From assembly GCA_012274445.1 (NCBI GenBank), contig JAAROD010000081.1:620001-684000 (forward strand): a stretch of DNA of 64,000 bases, given 5' to 3'. Position 1 is the stretch's first letter; every line of letters begins with the position of its first letter. Positions 47,428 through 57,800 of the stretch are shown here, piece by piece. The stretch is from Sclerotiophoma versabilis. Its lineage: Eukaryota > Ascomycota > Dothideomycetes > Pleosporales > Didymellaceae. The translations under genes were made by a program, and so were the position numbers. Below the pieces are notes generated by a model. The model had not been told where the DNA came from. It saw only the letters and a list, made by a program, of their open reading frames with translations, and ran no database searches.

Positions 47428-48649
47428 ATGAGTTCAATCGCATGGCTTTGTCTTTCTTGGGGACTGGTGACGCAGGCCGCACCTTTGCTCAGAGATGAAG
47501 CACTCGTGGCCCGGGAGAATGAGAACATACACATCACGACTGGTGAGCCAGCCAGGGATCGGACTATATTCGTCGTTGCGTCTATTATCTGCACAACAGT
47601 CCTTGCGTTTCTGCTAGGTATAACACTCATGGCAACAACACCAGGAAACAGCTGACACTGATGTGTTTGTAGGATCTCGGATACATCGATTAAAGCGAGG
47701 CATACGCTCGAGACGTAGTCTCATGTCGCTCCTTCTCCTGATCATGTACATCACCGTTATAAGCTACATCATAGTATCCGCGGCACTGGTGTCAGGGCAA
47801 GGGCTGTACACGTACAAGCTCTGCGACGCTGGCACATGGGTGTGCTTGATGTTCTACATCATGGCCAAAGGTTTCGTCTACGCCTTCCTGGTTGAACGGG
47901 TCCATATCGTCCGCGCACCCTTCGTACGCCGCAGCAAGGACAAGCTGTATCTTGCCTGCCTTGTGCCCGCAATGACGATGTACGCCGCCATATCCGTCAA
48001 CTCGTACTTTTGGCGCGTCACCTCAATGCACAGTTCGGATGGCCGTTGTCACTTCGGCATCAAAAGCGAGGCCTCGATACCAATCCTCAGCGTCAACGTC
48101 TTGACGAACCTCTTTCTGACCGGCATGTTCTTCCATCTTCTGCAACCAGTCATCAAGCTCCAGAGCTTGACCACTCTGTCTGCTACAGTTATACGAAAGA
48201 ACAAGGTCGGGGCAGCTGAAGCTCAACCTCCGAGAAACGAGTCGGCTGTGCAGAGGAACATCAGGACCTTGCTACGGAAGAGCATCATCGGCGCGATATT
48301 GATCGAGCTACCCGTGGCAGCCAACATGATCCAGTTCATCATCACTGGCGGTGGGGAACTCGGCATGATGTGTCTGACGTTCTGTATGATTGATGTATTC
48401 TGGGACGTACTGGTCATCCATTGGTTGACTTTCGGTTCATCTGCAACGGCTGAGAAGGATTTAATACGCTCCACAGAGACAAGCTCAAGGCAAGCGCTTA
48501 CGAGGCAGCAAGAAAGTATCCCCTCGAGATGCAGCAGTCAGAGGGAGATGAGGGAGCCGCCTGTGAAAGCACCGGAGTCCGCGTACATCCAAGCGCCGGA
48601 CGTTGATATTGCGATACGTACAGATCCAGCGAAAGACCTTTCATCATAG
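47428..48649 (+). CDS. Seven-transmembrane protein, unassigned receptor-like
   Basis: Two exons, 47428-47617 and 47673-48649, with a 55-nt intron (GTATAA to TTTGTAG, GCTGACAC branch-like site). The product is 388 residues. Residues 1-18 (MSSIAWLCLSWGLVTQAA) look like a signal peptide. Seven hydrophobic segments follow: IFVVASIICTTVLAFLLG, MSLLLLIMYITVISYIIVSA, WVCLMFYIMAKGFVYAFLVE, LYLACLVPAMTMYAAISV, SVNVLTNLFLTGMFFHLL, IIGAILIELPVAANMIQFII and MMCLTFCMIDVFWDVLVIHW. A cytoplasmic C-tail of about 80 residues is S/R-rich. Seven helices with a basic third loop resemble fungal GPCR-like proteins, but I see no signature placing it in a named class. Expression at the plasma membrane is inference. 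Confidence 0.75.
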
Positions 48650-50430
48650 CAATACACAAGTTTATCAACATCAAAAACATGCCCCTTCCACTATGCCGAT
48701 AAATCCTTCTCACCCTTCACTGATTCTGCTCAAGCAGGCAAATGTCCCGCCACATGTGACGTATCTTGTCTCCGAGCTTCGGTCCGTCGCCGACTCAACA
48801 AACTTTGACATTGCCCGACTGTTTGGCAGCCTAGTGGAAGATACCGAAATTTAGTGTACCATCGACTGAGTTTACCACAGGGCGTAGTCACTCGGCCCGT
48901 TTCCTGACCGTAACTACCTCGCCCTGAACAGTCCAGGCTTACAAGTACCTGAAACGAAGCACGCTCAATCATTGCTTTTGGCTTGCCAAGCGTCAAGCGG
49001 TGGGAATCTGCAAAGACGTGTTGTGACAGGAAAGCCACCTTCATCGCGGGAATAAAGTGTCACAAATACATCTATTTCCTTCCTGCACGGCTCCATACAG
49101 TAGAGTGCGATATATTTCTGAACATGCAGATGCGCCGTGCTGGAAGTTGTGTGCGTTGTTAGCGTCCGTGTCGGATCGGGGTAGACAGTATGCTGGAGGG
49201 GACTTCGATGTTGTTTCGATGGAATCGCCACAAGACACGAATAAGGGGTGTAGTCTGTCTGCATCGGATTGGTAAAGCTTCGAATGCGCATTTAGTTCTT
49301 CGTGGGTATCTTCTTGTTCTAGCAGTGTGAGCTGCTTGTGCGAACTGACCAGTAGCTTTGTCCTTGTTCTGATGAGCTGATTTTTACCTAGGAAGGCACG
49401 AGAATCTGCTCTGAAGCAAAACACCGAAGCCGGCGGGAAGACTACCCTGAAAGAACAAGTAAAGACAACAACAGTCTGTAATTATCGTACCTTCGCATCG
49501 CAATGTCGCAGTGTGCTGGCTACAATGGCCCTTTTTTACAATGGTAACCATTCACTATCACCAACATTCAATCCGAGTTCTTTGCACTTTTTTTTCCTTC
49601 CTCACTGAAGTGTACGTTTTCCGCCCTCAGCACTTTCCAATGTCATATCTTCGCGGTTTCGAAAAACACGTTCGTTCAGCTTCCATACGCGTCGCCCAGC
49701 AAGCGCATATTACAAGATAGCTACAAGCCAGTGACTGACACTACCGCCAACCCGTGGGTGGTCGAATCGACTTGAAAGTTCCTTAGAGTGCTGGTGTCAG
49801 TTTTTACAAAGATACGGGAGTTATCTAATACCATCAGGCCCTGGAGGTTAGGGGTTTGATGTCTGTCTCGTCACACTATGGGCTACTACGGCTTCTACTT
49901 CGGCTCGGTGCGAAATGCGATTACACCGCATGTTGGCTTCAATTGTCTTGGACCTGAAGATGGAAAGTTTTCCGTTGACCCTTAGTTGCCTTCATTTCTG
50001 AAGAGAGAGAGAGAGCGAGGATTTTGAGTAGGTAGTGGCCGCAAGGTCACTCAACATCTTTTTTTTTTCGGAATCCTGTAGTCTCTGTAATTAATACGTG
50101 AGATGTTTAGATGATATCATGGTATTGCTTGTTATCTACTCCTGCTACTTACTAGACATCAGTGCGGTTTTTTCTCTAGGTTGCCTTGAATAACCCTTCA
50201 TTAAGCTTGTGTGAAATCACGAGAAGAGATTTACTCTCCCGTTGTTCTTTCACCGTAGTAGACTGGTTTGGCATTTTTTGCAAGGGAGTGAAAGCACCAA
50301 GAAGGACCCACTATTTAGACCATTTGCTTACCCAAGATGAGGCACAAAGTTTGGTGAAGGTGAGGTCTTCGTGGAGGTTGTGAAGGAGCGCCCCCCCCCC
50401 CCCCCCCCAACGACGAAATCGAAAACGAGA
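48650..50430. other. Intergenic, possible 53-codon ORF
   Basis: No established gene. A small plus-strand frame at 48,693-48,854 reads MPINPSHPSLILLKQANVPP then HVTYLVSELRSVADSTNF, with weak support. A (GA)n run lies near 50,003-50,014. An 18-base run of C occupies 50,391-50,408, just before the next gene start. Confidence 0.4.
50391..50408 (+). repeat. Poly-C homopolymer, 18 bases
   Basis: Eighteen consecutive C residues, 22 bases before the ATG of the orphan gene. Such runs are unstable in replication and hard to sequence, so the exact length is uncertain. Confidence 0.9.
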
Positions 50431-51263
50431 ATGTCAGAACCGCACGAGTCAAGAAAGTCACCATGTTACTCACAACAGTTGCCCAGGTCCAACAGAGGCT
50501 CAGAGACACCTACCCACAGCAGTCGGCCAAGTGCAACAGCGGCTCAAAGACAGATATATAAAGATGCTTTCAACGAGGCTATAACATCGCGACGAGCGAT
50601 GACAGTCCTGGCAAGATAGCTCGCGCAGAGCAAGAGAGAGCTCTTTACCAAAAAGAGATGGGAAAGGACATCCGGTGCCGAGTGACTTTGGAGACGCCCT
50701 TCGCGTCTGCGGAAGAAATCCGCAGCGTGAAGTTACCGCCGCTCCAGAAGCGCGACCGTGCGACCCAATTCGCATTCTGGAAGTCCCACATGGACGAGAA
50801 TATGATTGCTTCTCACATCGGCCGTGGGTGCGCCATCATCGATGTCCAGTGCGTCCTTCTATCCTGCTATTCGGTAGTTCTTGGCTGACTTTATGTAGAT
50901 CGCTGGATGAAGATTCCCGGTTCGTTAGGATGATCAATTGGCGGCTTCCTCAAGTGTGCGACATGATTCATCGAGAGATCATCTACCTGAGAGATCTGGA
51001 AACCCGTCTGCAGCGTGTTATGGACGACGTAGCCATTCGCCACGCTGTAAGCGTCCCTCTCAACCGCACCTATACATGTAAATCGATCGGGAAACTAGAA
51101 GCCGAGTATCGGTCCAGGCAGCAGTGCACCGACCTGGGAAGATGCCCCTGTTTTTGAGACGCTGCAAAAAGAAAACTTCTTTGGAGACAGAGCGGAGGAC
51201 GAGAGTAACGATGAAGAGGAGGAGATCGAGTATCAGGAGCCGCAAGATGGCATGCAGTTGTAG
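50431..51263 (+). CDS. Orphan four-exon gene
   Basis: Proposed exons 50431-50530, 50578-50848, 50899-51046 and 51099-51263 sum to 684 bases (227 residues) and keep one frame. Exons 2 to 4 are well supported: GRGCAIIDVQ joins SLDEDSRFVRMINWRLPQ through a 50-nt intron, and DVAIRHA joins KPSIGPGSSAPTWEDAPVFE through a 52-nt intron. The first junction is weaker. The N-terminus is S/R-rich. The middle has charged helices (KIARAEQERALYQKEMGKD; MIHREIIYLRDLETRLQRVM). The C-terminus is strongly acidic (ESNDEEEEIEYQEPQDG). No known domain was recognised and no signal peptide is visible. The coiled-coil-like middle and acidic tail suggest a protein-binding role (inference). It lies just upstream of the tRNA gene on the opposite strand. 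Confidence 0.55.
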
Positions 51264-51324
51264 GGTGGCAGCAGCACATTGTGACATTGAGCAAAAAGAA
51301 AAAGCGAAGAAAAAAATCAATGCT

Positions 51325-51471
51325 TGAGCAGAGTGGGATTCGAACCCACGCCATTACTGACTGCGGAGCATGTTTAGAACAGACCTAAACGCAGCGCCTT
51401 AACCACTAAAGCAAGCGTCAGTAACGTGTGTAAGAAGGGGAAAAGAGTTTACGAACCTCGGCCATCTGCCC
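51325..51471 (-). tRNA. tRNA-Leu(UAG) with two interruptions
   Basis: Minus strand, 5' end at 51471, discriminator A at 51325. Acceptor GGGCAGA pairs with TCTGCTC (one G-U wobble). D-stem GCC pairs with GGC, anticodon stem CTGCG with CGCAG, and T-arm GTGGG/CCCAC encloses TTCGAAT. The anticodon loop TTTAGG gives anticodon UAG (51387-51385), decoding CUA leucine codons. A 17-nt intron after base 37 (about 51367-51383) contains CTAAA, complementary to the anticodon loop, as in ordinary nuclear tRNA introns. A second insertion of 51 nt sits in the D-loop at 51406-51456 and splits the A box. The B box (GGTTCGAATCC) is intact, and a run of seven T follows at 51316-51310 as a Pol III terminator. Without the D-loop insert it is a normal tRNA-Leu. 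Whether it yields tRNA is unknown. Confidence 0.8.
51406..51456 (-). other. 51-nt intron-like insertion in tRNA D-loop
   Basis: On the minus strand the insert starts GTTCGT and ends GCTTGCTTTAG, lies between GAG and TGG of the D-loop, and restores GAGTGGTTAAGG when removed. It has a pyrimidine tract (CTCTTTTCCCCTTCTT) and ACTGACG, matching the fungal branch-point consensus. Its size equals that of the protein-gene introns in this window (45-60 nt). It therefore looks like a spliceosomal intron rather than a tRNA-endonuclease intron. The donor GTTCGT is weaker than GTAAGT. Confidence 0.7.
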
Positions 51472-52476
51472 TTTAAGCTAACTTTTGATGACAAACAACT
51501 GCCCGAGATGATTTATATACTCTTGGATGTTCAACAGCTGCTGCAGGACTGGAGCGATATGGTCTTTGCTGATAGAAGACTCGATGTGACGAAACGGAAC
51601 ACGTATCCATATATCCTTGCGTCAAAAGCAGGAGATTTTGGTAGGACTACTAGCTTGGGTCAGGGATATGAACGCGAATCCGCGCCGGTCCCGCCGGTCA
51701 AGGGAAATTAGTAAGCCAAAATCATCTGACTTTCGAACAACATAGTACGCCGTTAATTTTCCTTCTCACCTGTACCCAACGACCTCTTATGCCCAACGTG
51801 CAACATATGTTGTGTTGTGAGGTAGCTATCAATATTGGTACGGAAATACCTTCTATGGCATGTAGCAGTGCGATAGCGGGTTCATTGATCAATAAGCGTT
51901 CCGCAGTCTTTTTGTTTGTCCGTCTACTCTCTAATAAAGTTCTCTACTGCAAAAGTCATGTTTTCTTGTTCCAGGCAATGTGCATCTCTGTTATAGTCTC
52001 CTTTGCTGTATTGGGCTCATCAACTTCTCCTTATCTGCGAAGAACTGTTATTGTGCTTTCAGTGCGCCTCTACGTTATCTGAACAATGTGCAAGATCAAT
52101 TACTCGTTTTGCACATTTACTGCCTTATGTTTTAAATGTTTACAGGAGCAGCGAGTAAGAGCTGGTATGCTGAGTGCTCTGAGAAGAGCATTGAACCAGC
52201 GCATGTCTTAAGACAGAATATGCCTGTGGAGTTTGCATGCAGATACAGCAATGGTGACTGAGGTGCATTGCTATGTGCAGTCACAGTAGAGCATTTGATG
52301 GGGCTTTTTGTGCGCTGTAGGCACAGTTGGGCTGGCTGATGCCTCGCGTCTCCCTGCCGCCATTCTGTAGACGCGTTTTGCATGAGGGTTTTCGCCCACG
52401 CTGAATCGTGCCACGTCGAAACCGCACCCCACATCGACAGCATTCACCTCGGTCTGCGAGCTGTCACTCGTCAGCA
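51472..52476. other. AT-rich spacer, no gene seen
   Basis: About 1.0 kb between the tRNA 5' end and the zinc-finger gene start. It is more AT-rich than its surroundings (51.7-52.2 kb). A 67-codon ORF at 51,508-51,711 and a 97-codon frame at 51,789-52,082 lack protein-like features. It may contain the left edge of the zinc-finger/SNF2 module. Confidence 0.4.
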
Positions 52477-54132
52477 ATGGCGAGACGTAGGGCAGAGGTG
52501 AGTCCGAGCCGCAAGATCACGTCTTTCTTCTCAAAGCAGCAGCCGCTGGGCTCTACAGTGGATGCAGCTTTGCGAGCTGGTGAAACACCTCCTCACCTTG
52601 CCAAACGAGCCAGAATCCATGCGCCGCCTCCATCAGTACTCACGCCCACTGGAGATTCTCCTTCCCTAGACTCACGCGTCGCCACGCCACAGTGCCCCGA
52701 CGTAACGCATACGAGTGCAGGCAAGCACCTTGTACAAGTCCAGCTATCTGCCTTCCACGTCACTCCGCATAGCGCTGCAAGCCATTTGGGCGTAGCCACG
52801 GATGTGGTGTCATAACAAGGCAAGAATGGACAGGCAAAATCAGAGGCTACTTCCTCTTCAGCAGCTCTGCTCCTGGGCTCAGATGCTGTAGCCACGAGTC
52901 AACCACCATCGAAAGCCATACAGCCGTTCAAAGCACTGGAGATCTACCTCTGTCCCTATGTAGATACAGGGACTTGTAGCCACAAAGCAGGCCGTTTCGA
53001 CACGTTCCGTGGCCTCGTTCAACACATCGACAAGCATCACGCGAACGAGAGCATTGTACCGTACAATATTAGCAAAGTCGAGGACGGTACACGCAAGATT
53101 CCTTGTCCCAAGAGCTGCCATGTCTTATCTGTCACCCATCAGCAGGCATGCCAACACGCGAAAACAGCCAAGTGTACAAACCCTGAACAGACGAACCTGA
53201 CGTGCCCCTGGAGACCCTTCAATGGATGCAAAAAGACTTTCCAAGGCGCCAGATCGCTTCGTCATCATGCTGCAAGCCATCAAGATGACGTTCGCAGCCC
53301 CTACAAATGTTCGCATGAAGGCTGTGGGGTCCACCATGCGGATCTTTACAAGCTGGCTATGCACGAAGAGCGCTGCAAGTATAGGCAGGTAGCTGTAAGA
53401 GAGACTTGTCACCGCTTTCCGCTTAACTTGGCTGCCGAGAGTGGCACCCCACCCATGTTGATCATCGTTAATCGAAGTTCATCGCATCCACCAAAGGGCT
53501 GGAAGGCTGACACGAAAGACATCAAGGAAGGTCTGCCTCTTATTGGCAGAAGTATCATGGCAGACTACATGGCAATGAGCGGCTCCCAGGAAGGCTCTAC
53601 CGTCCTTTATACCTGCTCTAACTGTTCAACACGCGAACTTCCTGCTGTGGCGGTGGACAAGGGTACCTTTGGAGACAATCTGCATTTTCGCCTGTCGCAT
53701 CACCGCGCATTATGCTTTACGCAGGCTATAACTAAGGACATTAAAGCTGCAAACGAGGCAGACATCACTCCAATTCTTCTGTTGGTGGGCCTTGATGGCT
53801 GGGTCTGCGACGAGAGGAAGCTATTTCCGTGGCTACAAGCTTCGCAGCTTGAATTCGATCTCGTTCTGCGCCTTAATGGTCTGCACTTTGGTATGAGCGC
53901 CCGGTTCGTCCAGCGACATAACAACGTTTATTGGGCGAGATATGGAATCAACAACATTCGAGAAGCGCTCGAACATGGCCCCGGTACTGATCCGCAGACT
54001 GATGAACTAATCGTGTCCTGGAAGACGGCGCAGACCAGCAAAGACACAGCACACGGCATCAACGTGGGCAGGAATGCTGTTGATGTCAAGACGTTGAAGA
54101 TGTCTAGCACAGCAACCAAGTACGACTTATGA
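52477..54132 (+). CDS. C2H2-type zinc-finger protein, module gene 1
   Basis: One frame is open from the ATG at 52477 to 54132 except for a TAA at 52813-52815 (codon 113). The stop could be spliced out: a phase-0 donor GTACAA at 52732 with acceptor ACAG at 52833, preceded by CATAAC, would remove 102 nt and leave about 517 residues. Otherwise the gene is broken. The N-terminus has SRKITSFFSKQ, close to a PCNA-binding (PIP) box but without the glutamine. Four Cys/His clusters follow at about 159-310: CPYVDTGTC..H..H, CPKSC..C..H, CPWRPFNGCKKTF..H..H and CSHEGCGVHH..H..C. The C-terminal 240 residues form an unrecognised domain (ITPILLLVGLDGWVCDERKL; VLRLNGLHFGMSARFVQ). It probably binds DNA (inference). 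Four YGTGGCTACR motifs lie inside it. Confidence 0.65.
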
Positions 54133-54817
54133 GTTCGTGTTATGCTGTGGATCTTCTGTGGCTACATCTGGTTTCTCGAGCATTTATTTTCGCTACATAT
54201 TCACGCATCACGACCACGGTATCGTGGCTATGCTCGTCACATGTTCTGCAACTATCCTACATATCCATGTGTATATCTTCCAGATTTACTTCAACTGCCC
54301 AATTTGTGGCTACAGCATCTATCTAGCTGGAAAAAATACGTGTATTAGACAGCTGATTTTGTCTTCGATGCTTCGTTTTTTATTGCAGGGGCGCTCATAT
54401 CTCTTCTTTCATTATTTTGTAAGACTCAAAGACTAGATATTTTTACTACCCCTGGTAGATACAGTTTTTCTTTTGCCAGTGAATGTGTCACCGCCTCGCC
54501 AAGTGAGGTCCTTGTTCGTTTGCTGCTTGCTTTGGCACCTGCACACGACAATCGCACGCGAAATTACCTCACTTACCCACCACCCCACGCTGATACCTTC
54601 TCCTTCGATCGCCCGACCCTCGCAACGGTCACAAACTCTTATACTTGCGCATGCACGCACATGCAATACCCTCATACGCTGCAATCTCGCGTAATCTTGG
54701 TTAGGCAGCCTCCCGACTGTCAAGGTATGATTTCCGTGGCTACAACTTGCGAATCCATCCTAATTTATGCATTAGAAAGCTCCTGCAAGCTCGAACTTCC
54801 CCGCACGCGCAGCCAAC
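54133..54817. promoter_or_regulatory. Spacer between zinc-finger and SNF2 genes
   Basis: About 685 bases with no gene. It holds three of the dispersed motifs (54157, 54305, 54735), all in plus orientation, and a near-match CGTGGCTATG at about 54,223. It should contain the zinc-finger 3' UTR and the SNF2 promoter. Confidence 0.5.
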
Positions 54818-57800
54818 ATGTCCAACAAAGGCAAAGCACCTGCTAGTTCAAAGCGTGTCCGCCAGGACAGGGTGTATCAAGACAAAGGCAAAATGTCAGC
54901 GTTGCTAGGTTTTGACACAGAGCAGGCTTTTGACGACGGGCGAGGGTCTTCCCTGGTCAAGCCTTGGTGGGATACTTATGTTAAAGAGTTGCTTAGAAAG
55001 GACCTGGATACTGGCAAGAAGGTGGTGGACGAGGATAACCTAATACACAGAATTCGGGAAGGGGAGAGGTTGGGCAAGAGGAGGTATCTGGCAGCGAGAA
55101 CTTCCCCTGGGTACGATGACGCCGAAGATTACCATGCGTGGTTGGTCTTTTGGCTGGCTGCGGAGAACACCACGGATCGCAACGGGTGCTTTTGGAACAA
55201 ACGCCTAGAGCAATATCAAGCTTGGTCGGCTATGCATAAGTACGTACTGTGGGCCAAACGACAGGGTCATCGAGATGCGCTTGCAGCTTCGAAAAAGCCT
55301 AAGAAGCCTACTGCGCCAAAGCAGAATACTCCTAAAGGACCTGAGTCAGAAGAGGACAAATGGGGTTCTGAGTCAGAAAGCGAGGTTATGGACTCTGAGA
55401 AGGGCATTGCGTTCGTGATATGGCATAAGGGTATGCCGGACGAATTGGAGCTTGAAGGCAACACAGGCCGAATAACCATTGAGAGGCTCTGTAGCCACAC
55501 AATGCTTACATTCTGGAGAGCTGTGGAGCAAGTATTCGATTTGCCCAAGTACATGCAACGACGCAGCTACTTGGGCCCAAAGGACGGCTCGACGTTTCGC
55601 GAAGCACAGATCTTAGCTAACAAGGATTTGGGGAAAAAGAAAATCATCTTCTACTTGGATATGGAACCGGCGGCGATTCCAGAGGAGGCGCAATCAGTTC
55701 CAGAGCCAACCATGCCAACACATGAAGGCAATGCTCTCCGAGAAGCAGCTTACAGGGATATGGTGGATGAGGCCGTGGGCGCGGAAGCACATCGGTTCAA
55801 CATAGACGTCCGACTATGGAAGTACAATCTGATGCTCGCAGTTGCTAAGGATGGCGCTCGCGTTGACCTGAGCGACGTCAACCTTGATTTCCAAGGTCAA
55901 GAAGACGAAGAATATCAGGACAACAACGCGGAGATTGAGGCCATTCAAGTGAGTTGTAGCCACGGTTTGTCCCACTCCTACGCCATACTTACTATTTATA
56001 GTACACGCACGACACGAGAGCGCTGAACCAAGAGCTTTCTGGTGGAGATCAGAATGTAGAAGGTAGCGAAGAGGGCGGTCTGCCACTAAGCGAGATCAAG
56101 GACATTACTCCCGAGGAGATTGCACGTTACCACGAGCGAAACAAGTGGATCGACAACCCCAAATACCAACCTCAAAACCACATCCAGGCATGCCAGAACC
56201 TTGGTATCCCTAACCCTGATCAGCCTCGTATTGAGGGCCTACTCTCAAGCCTTAGTTTCGACATGCACCAACCTACCGCCGTCAACGCTCTTGTCGAGTT
56301 TCAAGATTCGTGCGTGGGCGCAGGACTTAACGCTGAGGAGGCAGGCCTCGGCAAGACAGTTGAACTGATAGGCCTACTTCTTTTTCGATCTAACCAGAGA
56401 AAAGCAGCGGTCGTGCGGGGAGATACAGTGTCCAAGGCTCTACCAACTTTGATTGTACTACCGCAAAACCTTGTTGAACAGTGGCGCAATGAGGTCTTCG
56501 AATTCACGGACCGATTCACAGTCTACATGTATTACGGCCCTCCCCGCAAGTCCGTCGATAAGAATGTTGTTTACATTCCAAAGAAAGAGACAAAGGGGCG
56601 GCTGACTCGTAGCCACAAACTATTCTCAGGCGCTGAGGAGAACTCGGACACTATCGTGTTGACGAGCTATGCTACATATGCCGTCCGCCACGGCCCGAGA
56701 GCACAGTGGGATTGGCTATGTGAGCGACATAGGAATCAGTCTACAGAAAGCAAGAAACCGACCAAGAAGCAGACTGAGATTTCTCTCTTGGACAAGGGCA
56801 TCAGTTATCACAGCATAGACACTGAGTGCCCACACCAGCTGTTCGACTTGTTCGAGCGCATCATTCTCGATGAGGGTCACATCGTCCGTCATCAGTCTGA
56901 AAATATCGGTTGGGCGGTCTCCAACACTGGGAGCAAGTACCGTCACATTCTGTCTGGCACTCCTACCTTTGACAGTATTGAGGAGTTCACGGGTATCATG
57001 CGATTTTTGCAGAACCTGCAGCTCAGCGAGAAACAGTATCTGCTAGACATGGGCTTTAGCGAGAAAGATCTCACCACTGGAACTCATGAGAAGCCGGGTG
57101 AGATCACATTTTTGGAATCCGCCCTTTACTGGTTCGATCCCTATCTCCTCAATAATGACGATGCTAGAGCATCACTCAAGTATTGTGCCGAAGCAATGGA
57201 AAAATATCTGTTCAACAAGATCTACAAGAGTATATTCAGCACAGTTGAACAGGGCAGACGTTTGTCGCAAGTCTTGAAGAAGGTGATGATCCGGCGGACA
57301 CACTCATCTCTCCTGAACGGAGTGCCGATCGGAAAGTCACTTCCCAGTGTACAGAGGATAGTGTTTGAATGCGACTTCACAGATCTCGAGCGTGCTCATT
57401 ACGATTTCATGATGCAGGACGAATCGACAGACCTGTTCAAGATTAAGGGCAAGAAAGAAAAGTCTGTCCAGTGGAGCACCACAGCATACCGCAAATGGTG
57501 CCTTTTAGCCTCATGGCTGGGGTTTCAGTACCTGCTTGACTACAAAGCCTCGAACCTTGGTTCCAAGCGAAAGAACATGAATGCACTCAGCATTCTTCGA
57601 GACGTTCAAAGAGGCCAGCGTCGCTTGAAGATACCCAAGGAGGAGCAGATCTCTGTTAGCACGAACGCTAATGCCGAGAACGTCCAGAAGGTTCTTGAAC
57701 AGCATTGCACGGGATCGCCCAAGCTCAGACAGCTACTGAGAATCTTTGCCGAGATTGTAGTACTACGCAAAGAGAAGTCATTGTTATGGGTAAACAACCC

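Noticed and set aside
51508..51711. 67-codon ORF upstream of the zinc-finger gene
   Set aside because: Short, no conserved-looking sequence, no splice partner.
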